Assembly: GCA_000969725.1 (NCBI GenBank)
Contig: JXSR01S016192.1
Length of the DNA: 21,715 bases
Origin: Ophiothrix spiculata
Lineage: Eukaryota; Echinodermata; Ophiuroidea; Amphilepidida; Ophiotrichidae
Direction: 5' to 3' (one strand)
In this document: one piece after another, positions 1 to 8,400 of the stretch
How positions within the stretch are numbered: the stretch's first letter is position 1
Layout: each line of letters begins with the position of its first letter
Notes under the pieces: generated by a model
Told to the model about the DNA's origin: nothing
Databases searched by the model: none
Seen by the model: the letters and a program-made list of their open reading frames with translations, nothing else
Translations under genes and position numbers: made by a program

Positions 1-104
1 CAAGCTTATTACAAATTGAAAATTTTAAGTTACATTTTTCTCGAAACGCGTATTTTGTGAGATAGGACCGTATGTGATGCAGCCGGCGATATGGTTCATA
101 GTTT

Positions 105-260
105 ACAAATATTGACTGCTCATGAGGGCAATAGAAGTGATCCTGTGACTATATACTATTTCCCGAGACCGAAGTTTGAGGGAAATAGTATGATAGTCAC
201 AAGATCACTAAGGGGAAATAGTTTTTACTATTGCCAGAATCCAAGAGCAGGCAATATTGG
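105..260. repeat. Palindromic (foldback) element, MITE-like
   Basis: Bases 136-164 and 180-209 are near-perfect reverse complements (tight stem, 15-nt loop around 165-179), built on the word CTATTTCCC / GGGAAATAG. An outer pair, about 105-134 against 228-260, is also complementary but has indels. Further inverted words (ATACCAA / TTGGTAT type) continue to about 390. The 106-codon open frame across 91-411 is a by-product of this repeat: it matches no protein family I know and has low-complexity composition. No target-site duplication was identified, so the outer limits are uncertain. Confidence 0.6.
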
Positions 261-419
261 TTTTATATACCAATTTTGTTTTGAGAAGGCAATAAATAGT
301 AAAAGACTATTGACTGGCTCCAATTCATTCCAATCGGTATATAATTTGGTGAATATTGGGAAAGTTTCAAGTAAATATCTGCTTTTTTCATTTCACAGAA
401 ACTTGAATTAGGTTGAACT

Positions 420-940
420 ACATACTGCATTCATAAAAGTAGCATAGCTTATTTCCTCCTACCTCAGACCATGAATGTATTGAACACCCCTCGTATGTGA
501 ATAGAGTTGAAACAAGTACCGTAATTTTGTTTACCAAACTGAATTGTGTATTATAGAAGATGCTAGTTCATGATTGCCTCAATAAACATGCTTCCCGTTG
601 ACATTTACACATCATTTTATGATATAGGTATTGCTTTTATCCCTGTTGTTATTTTTTTTTAAAGACCTGTCAAAATCTATCAAAATTTGAGTTTCATTTA
701 TTATAAAATTCTTATTATGATTTCTCTTAATATTTTAACATGTAGATTAATCCTTAATTCCAATAAATTAAAGCATTTTTTTCTAAATCATTTGAGGTGA
801 CATTTTAACTGCTTTAAATTTTAGCCACTTATTTTTGGTATTTTAACCCTATTTGTAACAACATAAAACATTCCCCTTATTTATTTAAACATTCTCAGTC
901 TCTAGCAAAAACAAAACAACAACTAAATGAGACCATGCCA
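420..940. other. AT-rich stretch, no feature seen
   Basis: No plausible exon, RNA gene or inverted repeat was found. The sequence is homopolymer-rich (T and A runs near 650-660 and 775-785). A short phrase near 575-605 resembles 1025-1050 in the neighbouring direct repeat, so part of this stretch may be a third, badly eroded relative of that repeat. Confidence 0.5.
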
Positions 941-1215
941 ATTGAATAGAGCTGCAACCAAAATAATTATGAATGCTAACAAAATGAAATTGTTATGTGA
1001 TATGAAAGGTGGACATTGTTCGTAGCCTCAATACAAAAGCTGCATGTTGACATTTGCCTGCCAGAGAGTGAGGCTCTTGTGATTTAGTGTAGTGCAGTGA
1101 TTGTGTCCTTGTTTTCTCTTATATTGTAATGACTTCCTTTCAAACTTACATAGATGACTGTGTTAACCAATAGTGTATAATATTTTGGTATACATTTGTA
1201 AATTATGTTCGATGA
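941..1215. repeat. Direct repeat, copy A
   Basis: This block aligns collinearly with 1680-1940. Shared landmarks in order are a 'gaatagagctgcaa' phrase, 'aaatgaaattgtta', 'gatatgaaaggtggacattg', 'catttgcc', 'ttgtaatgac' and 'atacatttgtaaatt'. Many substitutions and indels show an old duplication. No open reading frame is shared between copies, so it is non-coding repeat or duplicated intergenic sequence. Confidence 0.75.
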
Positions 1216-1508
1216 CTCACCCTGAAAAGGGGGACTTTGCAACAGAACACTTTTCAGAAAACTTGTTAAAATAGCAACGGAAAAAAAATAAAAAATTATA
1301 AGAATTTACGGCATATTATCTGTTGTAAAATTTGATCGCCTTGATCAATTTGAACAAGCAAGATGTCATTCTAAAGCTTAGAAAATGCTGTAACAGATGA
1401 AATGATAAAATGAGCCATCACATATATATTGATCAATGTGTATGTAACATTGACAATTGTGAAGAAAAAACGATTAACAAGTCTGCTGTAATATGAAAAT
1501 CAACATAA

Positions 1509-1533
1509 GAGAGAGAGAGAGAGAGAGAGAGAG
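1509..1533. repeat. (GA)n microsatellite
   Basis: Twelve or so uninterrupted GA dinucleotides lie between the two copies of the local direct repeat. Confidence 0.97.
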
Positions 1534-1679
1534 GCATATTAAAATAAGATTTACATAAACAATAAAACTATTTGAAAAAAAATCTCAATCCCCTCAATGG
1601 TCCCATAAAATAAAAGAGAAACATATTTTCGTGCTGGCCCTCAGTCACCAGCAGAAAACAAAAATAATCTTGAACATAG

Positions 1680-1940
1680 GAATAGAATAGAGCTGCAAAA
1701 ACATTATTATCTCAGGCAAAATGAAATTATTGTGTGATATGAAAGATGGACATTGTCCATAGCCTCAAGGCATTTGCCAGAAAGTGAGGTTCTTTTGATT
1801 TAGCATAGCATATAGCATAGCATGGCAAATTATATCCTTTTTTCTTATCTTGTAATGACCTTTTCAAAATTTTACCTGAATGATTTTCTTAACAGACAGT
1901 TTGTAAATTGTTGGAATACATTTGTAAATTGTACATATAT
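1680..1940. repeat. Direct repeat, copy B
   Basis: Second copy of the 941-1215 block, in the same orientation about 735 bp downstream. It has a local deletion between the 'tagcctcaa' and 'catttgcc' words and an internal expansion of a TAGCA-type pentanucleotide around 1801-1824. It is non-coding. Confidence 0.75.
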
Positions 1941-2419
1941 GTTGATCAGCATTCACATTAAGATTTGTAAAAAAGATAGAAATTGAATTACATATGTATA
2001 CAATATGTGACCGCCCAGCTCAAATCAGCTATAAAGTCAGCACCTTGTCAATTTCACACTTTTTACATATTTGCAAATACAATGTCACCAGGCTTAAAAT
2101 GGCACCCCATGAACTTAATATAATATCCACAAGGTCAAGTTATAGTCTGTAAAAGTTTGTCATAAGTAAAAGACAAAACTGAAAAAAACATATTAAAAAA
2201 ACCCAGTAAGCTATATACTTTTTTGTTGATGGTCCTACTAAGATGTGGATTTTTTGATACTTGAGTTCAGTTTTTTGAAATAAAACTTTGTATGTGTTTA
2301 AAAGCATGCATAAATATTGTGAATCTGCAAAAAAATCAGTGTCACCAAATTATATTTTCACCTTTATGACGAGCTGGAAAAACACATATATGTTTTGCAT
2401 ACAATATACTTTATGCCAC
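1941..2419. other. AT-rich stretch, no gene seen
   Basis: No exon-like or RNA feature was supported. A phrase around 2005-2045 ('tgtgac...taaagtcagca') recurs in degenerate form at 19950-20000 and may be a dispersed repeat. The short open frame at 2288-2482 is not preserved in the downstream duplicate and was discounted. Confidence 0.45.
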
Positions 2420-3524
2420 AAGGCTTCTTTGGCACTGGTGAAGCTACTAGTTGATGTTGATACCAAGAAATATTTAGAATGAAGGATAAAAATAAGACCC
2501 CAGATGAACTTTCAGGAACCAAACTGTATATTTTTCAAAGCCTTGGTAATGCTATACAAAGGAGCATTATTTGTAACTAGCCAATCATAGTCACAGTTAG
2601 GAAATTGATTTTGTCATTTTTATGAGTCACAGATTAAGTAATGGAACATTTTAAATAAAATCTAAATTTGAAACAAAAAAAGCTGGAGTTGCTCTTTAGT
2701 GTATTATGCTAATAACAAGTTTCATTAAATCTCAATTATATAAATGATGCTGTTGTAAATTTCTGGAATAAATCTGTTGTATGATTGCATGGCTTTGTGG
2801 TGTGCAGATGCTTAATGCAAGTTTGCATTGGAGTTTTTTATATGCCATGAAAACATGTGGGATGTGTGAGAATTATTGTCTTGGTATATATTTTAGTTGG
2901 TATTTTAGATATCTTGTCAGTTTTCACCAAAAACTTAATGTAAAGTTGATTAACACTCTTGCATTATTTGATGAAAGGTAATAATTGCAGTTTTTGTTTT
3001 CCTGTCTGAAGATAAATCATCAAGGGCCTGTGGCCAATCAGAAATATTAACTTCTGTGATTGCAAGCAAATTAATGATTGGATTAAACATGTGGTATGAA
3101 CATTATGCCATGTAAGCCTGCAGAAACATGATCATATTACTTTGAAAATCTCCACTACTGTTTACCAGCGGAGTAAATGAATGCGAGACTGATTTGGGTT
3201 AGATGTACTAGTTGCGAGGGATGACCACCGGTTTTCCTTTGAGAAAACACATTTGTACAGAGTGATTCACAGATAATGCGAGACATCTTTATGGCTTTAC
3301 CCAACCAATTAGGAAAATGGTAGTAATTAACCCAACATGTGTGTGCAACTCGATGCAATAAGTACAGGTTGCTACAAAATGTTGTGATTTGTGCGCGAAC
3401 TAACAAAGCATCAGAGCTTGACATTTGAACAAATGTTTTAGTACTTAAGCATAAGAAGGCCTAGATAAAGCTTTGACCTGATGCTAGTAAGCTTTCTTGC
3501 CTGTACAATTTGGATTTCACACAG

Positions 3525-3841
3525 GTGCTCTCATATTGAGTTGTGCATCAATATTTTGCCTCAGAGAATGTCAAAGTAACATCATTTTTAAAAGTACGAA
3601 ATTGACATATCTGTATGTTGCAAAACAATCTCGGGAAAAGAATGCTGGAAAATCCTGTACGTGGGAGCTCCTATTCTAAATTGGATGTTATTTTATCATA
3701 GTTGGATATCCGGAAATAAAACGTGTATATACATGGAATGGCAACCTGTTATACAGTGGAAAGAAAGGAACTGTCACCAGCGACGGTAACCTTTGGATAA
3801 TCAAACGATGTCAAGCGAAGATGACTGGAATGATTTTAGAG
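3525..3841 (+). pseudogene. Ig-like exon candidate, copy 1 (frame-broken or two-exon)
   Basis: Seen: a splice-acceptor-like 'tttcacacag' ends at 3524 and a donor 'GAG|gtacaa' starts at 3842. From the acceptor, one frame gives GALILSCAS (an Ig B-strand-like L-x-C) and runs to a stop after ELLF near 3680. A second frame from about 3683 gives a Cys, then VGYPEIKRVYTWNGNLLYSG, then DGNLWII and TGM. In I/V-set immunoglobulin domains this order (C, then about 15 residues, W, 'DG-L-I', 'TGM/Y') is the B-C-E-F strand signature, though the usual F-strand Cys is not reached before the donor. A second acceptor-like site, 'ttttatcatag', ends at 3711. The island may therefore be two exons with a short intron, or one exon broken by indels. 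Function is unknown; a cell-surface or secreted Ig protein is inference. Confidence 0.5.
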
Positions 3842-4067
3842 GTACAACTTAATTACATGCTTGCTTCATACAAAGGGTATATGTTGGCTTTGTAGGAATG
3901 TGTATGCTATGTTATTTATGTATGTGTGTTATAGATGTGGTATATAGGTGTGTTTATTGTTTGAAAGCATTGTCATCCTTTTGAAAGCAGTGTCCAATTT
4001 GCTATGAAATTTTTGTTTGGTCTTAACTCGGGGTTGAAGTAATTTTATTTGGAGTCATTCTCCATTT

Positions 4068-4075
4068 TGACGTCA
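4068..4075. promoter_or_regulatory. Perfect CRE-like octamer
   Basis: TGACGTCA, the palindromic CREB/ATF consensus, lies about 230 bp downstream of the Ig-like island of copy 1. A single 8-mer in 21.7 kb could be chance; I found no equivalent in copy 2. Confidence 0.2.
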
Positions 4076-4620
4076 CAACCAAATGTTAAATGAAAAGAAA
4101 TATGGTAATCATATTTCTTTATTTGAAAATGTTAAAGTATACAAAAAAGCTTCAATGTATGTTAAGATTAATGATTTTTGGAACATTTACTATTTTAATT
4201 TGAAATGCCTGTACTGCAAAAATAAACATGATTATTTTTATTTGTTACCAGCACAATTAAATTTAGCAAATTCTATTTTTTTACTAATTTTTAAAGGAAA
4301 TTCTATGATTAGAAATAAATGGAGGATACCACTTAAATTTATGATTTTGTGAATAAACCTTTTCCCTCAGCAGTTTTAGAGGCATTAATTTCAATGTGCG
4401 TATAAACAGGTTTCAAAAATACATTTATCTAAAGTACACAACACATGTACTATAAATGGTGATGGTCATATGTGTCAAAATTGTCATATTTCAAGGTCAT
4501 TTGATATTTAATTTCCCTTTGAACTTTACACTATGTAGATTCTATCAGTCACTACAGCAGTTTTTCAAATTAATTTACTCTCTGTAATAGAAACAAAACA
4601 TTTACAATAATCATAACTGT

Positions 4621-4966
4621 GTCCTGCTGCAGCAAAAGGAAGCAGTTGTCGGCTCCCACATTTGCATATCTGATTATTCTTATACATTTGAAAATTGGTT
4701 TACATGTTTGTTATGTTTTACTAAAATATTCATAGTGAAATAGTAAAATGAATGGATGACCTAATTTAACACATGTTTCCAAATTAGTTATGTAATAGAG
4801 TAGAATTATTGTACAAACTCACATGAGCTAGTTTACTTCAATCTCCTGTATGAACACCTAGGTTTACTTTTATTGAGAAAATAAGGATTACATATTGGAC
4901 AGTTGTCTGGTAGTGGTCTGTGGTTACATCTGTGTCATCTTAACTGTCCAAATCCTAGAAATCATA
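4621..4966. other. AT-rich stretch, no gene seen
   Basis: Continuation of the copy-1 duplication is weak here; a 'ggtttacttt...gagaa' phrase near 4861-4880 may match about 15140-15155. No exon or RNA gene was recognised. Confidence 0.4.
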
Positions 4967-5236
4967 CATGGGTCTTACAGGAGCGTACTCATGGAGGGCC
5001 ACACTGCACCATATGGAGAACATGGGTCTTACAGGAGCGTACTCACAGAGGGCCACACTGAACCATATGGAGAACATGGGTCTTACAGGAGCGTACTCAT
5101 GGAGGGCCACACTGAACAATGTGGAGAACATGGGTTTTACAGGAGCGTACTCATGGAGGGCCACACTGAACCATGTGGAGAACATCGGTCTTACAGGAGC
5201 GTAAGCATGGAGGGCCACAGGGAGCCATGTGGATAT
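4967..5236. repeat. 54-bp minisatellite, five copies
   Basis: Units start at 4967, 5021, 5075, 5129 and 5183, each beginning 'CATGGGTCTTACAGGAGCGT' (CATCGGTC in the last). Because 54 is a multiple of 3, the array stays open in two forward frames and one reverse frame. This explains the overlapping open frames at 4895-5272, 4968-5204 (+) and 4955-5488 (-). The forward frame reads an 18-residue repeat containing SYRSVLMEGHT. It has no dibasic processing sites, signal peptide or recognisable domain. The first four units are very similar and the fifth is degenerate. Non-coding minisatellite is the simplest reading. Confidence 0.93.
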
Positions 5237-6640
5237 GTGGGAGTAGTTATAAAAAGGGTTAAGCATATTTAAAAATCCTGGCATCAAAATCCTATGTGAA
5301 TATGCAGTAATCAAAAAGGCATGTGCTGACCATTGTGATAGGTGTAGGACCAGTGCACACTGAATAAAGTCACATTCACATGATAGGCCGTCACACTGAG
5401 TTTTGTGGAACACAGTTTCATTCAGTGTGTTGGACCATGAGAAGGCATTCGATGTGACGAAACTCTGGTGTTTCAAGCCACGTTTCACCCTGAAGAAATG
5501 TAGGGTAGAACTTGGTGTGAGCGCTAAACACGGAGTGACTATCGGTGTGAAATGCTGTGGGAAAGCATTTGGTGTATAGCTTGTTCCTGGTAGCTAATTA
5601 GGTCTTGAACAGAACAATCAGTAAACTTACTTTTTGGAGGACTAACATACCTAAAATGCACTAACTTATATTACTCTTTTTTATAATTTGGATCATCACT
5701 GTCAAATTGTAGGCCTATTTTTAAAAAAAAACCAGAATCTTTTCAGTTTGATTGAGGCCTGGATCGATCATTTTTTTGCGTGAAGTGTATTTTAGAATTT
5801 TAGTGTATGGGTATTTGCAAAATGTGATTTTGTTTTTTCATATATACATTATTCATAAAGCTCTTTATATATTTGTAGGCCTACACGGTAGAAGATGTAT
5901 AGCTGTATAGATATAGAGAAATTTAATTTTGTAAACGAAAAAGTTTGTTGATTTCATGAATGAAACAGTAATTTTTGAACAATTTTTGGACACTTCTTAA
6001 GTCAAAATCAAGCAAAAACTCATTAAAATTTCAAATTCTAATTCATTCTGAATCATCATTTGACATTAAATAACCAAAAAATATCTTAAGAAGAGATTTT
6101 TTTTTATTTTAAACCATCGCCATATTGTTGTTTCTGTATGCTTCTGTAGCAAGGTTTCTAATCAAAATTTGATGGTCAGGTCAAGCTCCTGGTTTGTGAA
6201 ACACCAAATTCACACCGATATGCGAAACAACTCAGAGTTTTAACAACTGTGTGAATGTATGCAGAGTTTTGAAGGATTAATTTTCTTTCTTTCGTGACTG
6301 TGTAAAAATGGCTTTAGACTGTTGTATAGCATTTTACATGATATTAATTCACTTAATGTATGTTTATTGTATGCTGTTGTATGATGTCAGGCATTGTACA
6401 ACTATGGAAGAGCGTGTATGTTTAAGGTGCAATTCATGATTCTGATATGAAAACAACATCACCTCTTTTCTAGTTTAATGAAAAGAAGAGTTCATCATAA
6501 ATGTATGCTGAAAATTTCACTTGTTTCCAACCATTTGTTTTAAAGTTACAAGCTTTTCAGCTCTTTAAAAAAAAAAAGGCTACTGTACCGTAATTGGTAG
6601 AAAATGACAGAGAAATAAAAGAAAAAAATTCTGGAGATTC
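5237..6640. other. Gene-free stretch
   Basis: No exon or RNA gene was supported. The part from 5330 to 5600 is less AT-rich and repeats a 'gtgtga' word (for example near 5515, 5545 and 6190), with a small stem AAATGC...GCATTT around 5549-5571. The rest is AT-rich with homopolymers (A run near 5721, T run near 6100, A run near 6568). Confidence 0.4.
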
Positions 6641-7000
6641 ATAGTGCGCTATGCCTCCCAGATTTGTAATTCCACTCGGCCTCTGCACACTTTACAGGTG
6701 TTCGCTGACCACTGTGGCCCAAGTAAGCTCCAATCCACACCAAGCATCATTTCAGGTTCTGCGGCAACCTCTAAGGGCACTGAACCTTGATCAGCCCACA
6801 TTTGCACCATCGCTGCCCGGATCAGCTCCCCGAGTTTTGTACGGGTTTCCTCAAGACAATTAGCAGTTAGTTCCTTGTCCAAGGGAATTTCAAGCACACT
6901 CAACTTTTGGCACCAGCGGGGTTCGAACTTGAGACCTTCTGCACTGCAAGCGAGCGCCTTACAGATAGAGCTAACTTGACTGGTTGACACATTTTCTCAC
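6640..7000 (-). mobile_element. tRNA-derived SINE, minus strand
   Basis: On the minus strand, an A-box-like TTAGCTCTATCTGTAAGGCG (about 6956-6976) is followed by a B box, AGTTCGAACCCC (about 6918-6929). These are the internal Pol III promoter pair of a tRNA head. A body then carries a 'cccttggacaaggaact' core, closely related to the 'ccttgggcaagaaactt' core of the SINE at 21000. The body ends near a T/A-rich tail at about 6620-6640. The region is noticeably more GC-rich than its surroundings, another mark of a recent SINE. The open frames at 6649-6990 (-) and 6651-6863 (+) are shadows of it. End points are approximate. Confidence 0.8.
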
Positions 7001-7606
7001 TTTTCTCAAAAATGCAAGCAAATTTGAATGAATAGTTTGGGGTTTATAATATATACCAATCAAGGATTCTTTTTTGCCAAACAACTAGATTTTGACACAG
7101 GTGACCATGAAGATGAAAAGTGGATCATGAATTGCCCTTTAAAGGCATTAGCCATGATCCACTTGGGTATGAAAACTTGTGAAAACTTATTTGAATCAAA
7201 GAGAGACCTTAATAGAATCAGAACAAACAATCAAAAATCATATCATTTTTTCTTAAAAGACATTTTTCAACCAAATTCATTGCTTGGTGTTCTGTCAGCA
7301 GTGTTTCTATTTTCATAAAGTTTGAGATTCCAAATGTACGCCTGTTGACAAAGAAGTTCAAATTTTAAGAATTCAGTATTTTATTTCTAGAAACACTATC
7401 ACTGAATATTTCATTCTCCAGAGAATGAAAAATTCAAGCACAAATAAATGTGTTATGGACAAAGATTTAAAATGACCGAGGCCAAAATCACCTCGTGGGT
7501 TCTTGAATAAAATAAAATAAATACACTATTGTTTAGAATAATTTACACAACTTTTAATAAAAACACAGTTAATAATTAATAATGAAGTTCTTTATCTATG
7601 TTTTAA
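7001..7606. other. AT-rich stretch, no gene seen
   Basis: An open frame at 7028-7318 (+) has no recognisable domain, AT-driven composition and no splice or translation context. A direct pairing 'tggatcatgaattgcc / ggcattagccatgatcca' (about 7121-7162) forms an imperfect small stem. No other feature was seen. Confidence 0.4.
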
Positions 7607-7607
7607 A

Positions 7608-7767
7608 TCACATCTACATCTACATAGTTACTTAGCAAAGTTGCCGAAGCAATATCACGCTAAGATGACTGGTGGCACCAGTTGAAACACACAGATATCT
7701 TAAATACAAAATTACATAAATAATACAGACTTCCGCAGAATGCAGGGAATATGTGGCTGCAGGCGAA
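7608..7767 (-). mobile_element. LINE 3'UTR with stem-loop and TGTAGA-repeat tail
   Basis: Directly downstream, on the minus strand, of the LINE stop codon at 7768-7770. The last part folds as a stem-loop (forward 7631-7664). The outer stem is CTTAGC/GCTAAG and the inner stem TTGC/GCAA, closing a TTCG tetraloop. It is followed by a short tandem tail, TGTAGATGTAGA (forward 7611-7628). A 3' hairpin next to a short terminal tandem repeat is the layout of non-LTR elements whose reverse transcriptase recognises its own RNA 3' end, as described for L2-like LINEs. Confidence 0.75.
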
Positions 7768-8226
7768 TTACCGGCAACCCACCCATGATTTGATGCAGTT
7801 CTTGAAGCTTTCAGTTGTCACCGAGCTATAGAATGAGGGTGGAAGGGAATTCCATTCAGGGATTGTACGTGAATAGAAGCTGTATTTGTACACATTAGAA
7901 TTGGCTTTGACTTGTATGAATCTTTTAGGGTGATATTGACGCGTTCGGGTGGTTTGCCTATTTATATAACTTGGAATCAGGATGGAAATTAGTTGATTAG
8001 TTGAACATGATTGTAAGCCTGTTTTGCTGCCTTTGTTGTTCCAGCGTTGGCCATTCTAGGTCTCGGAGTAAGTTGGTTACGGTGCCCTCCGCTCTCCTGT
8101 AATCCTTGGCCACAAATCGAGCAGCTCTGCGTTGTATTCCTTCTATTTTTTGGATATCTGACACGGTGTGTGGATCCCATACAGCACAGGCAAAGTTGAG
8201 ATGTGGTCGGACCAGGGCGAAATACA
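7768..8226 (-). pseudogene. LINE ORF2 C-terminal remnant (non-LTR retrotransposon)
   Basis: The minus strand reads LVRPHLNFACAVWDPHTV, then IQRRAARFVAKDYRR and LEWPTLEQQR. This is the conserved region after the RT domain of Jockey/CR1/L2-type ORF2 proteins (LVRP.LEYA...WDP, Q+RAARF, LxWxxLExRR). Two lesions are visible: an in-frame stop after TIMFN (about 8000) and a frameshift near 7950. After these the frame continues as RQTTRTRQYHPKRF, then YSFYSRTIPEWNSLP and FKNCIKSWVGCR, ending at a TAA (forward 7768-7770). The element is therefore dead. The N-terminal side stops at about 8226, where inverted-repeat sequence begins. Confidence 0.9.
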
Positions 8227-8400
8227 GTTACAAATACAACATGGTATCGGGGGAAGTAGTGAAAATTACTGATCTCGAGGTGTTGGATGCGAATGTCTAC
8301 TTACCGACGCGAAGCGGAGGGAAGTAGTCACACGCATCCAACACCAAGGGATCAGGAATTTTCAATACTTCTCGAAATAAACCATGTTGTATTTGTTTTA
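8227..8400. repeat. Hairpin repeat interrupting the LINE
   Basis: The left arm 8231-8292 and right arm 8334-8397 are reverse complements with scattered mismatches. Shared ends are ACAAATACAACATGG / CCATGTTGTATTTGT and GTGTTGGATGCG / CGCATCCAACAC. The loop 8293-8333 carries a GGGAAGTAG word also seen at 8252 and 8592. It lies exactly at the break in the LINE coding sequence. The open frames at 8106-8327 and 8287-8487 are accidental. Confidence 0.75.

Larger units (their letters stand above)
2420..4620. repeat. Segmental duplication, copy 1
   Basis: This segment aligns in order with 11915-15080. Matching blocks include 2485-2640 with about 11965-12130, 2710-2750 with 12172-12220, 3029-3570 with 12489-13040, 3739-3900 with 13193-13380, and 4370-4600 with about 14800-15080. 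Identity is uneven: modest at the outer blocks, about 97% across 3152-3570 and 100% across 3739-3860. The spacing grows from about 9.47 kb to 10.4 kb because copy 2 holds extra sequence at 13400-14790, including a hairpin repeat. Confidence 0.88.

Noticed and set aside
2005-2045. Possible dispersed repeat shared with 19950-20000
   Set aside because: Only short words match ('tgtgac', 'taaagtcagca'); too little to assert homology by eye.
2288-2482. 64-codon plus-strand frame at the left end of duplication copy 1
   Set aside because: The corresponding part of copy 2 does not keep the frame, and no splice sites or domain were seen.
3155-3424. 89-codon minus-strand frame in the highly conserved part of the duplication
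   Set aside because: Copy 2 has a CGA-to-TGA change that puts a stop in the same frame, and the protein resembles nothing known. The conservation is better explained by DNA-level similarity.
4083-4352. 89-codon plus-strand frame
   Set aside because: Composition is AT-driven (Lys, Asn, Ile, Phe, Tyr), no domain is recognisable, and there is no counterpart in the other duplicate.
4967-5236. CRISPR-like repeat array
   Set aside because: Units are contiguous, without unique spacers, and the context is an animal genome; it is a minisatellite.
4955-5488. 177-codon minus-strand frame, the longest apart from the RT frame
   Set aside because: Most of it is the 54-bp minisatellite read backwards; openness follows from the unit length.
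6649-6990. 113-codon minus-strand frame with CxxC-like spacing
   Set aside because: It coincides with the GC-rich SINE body; the frame is a by-product of that composition.
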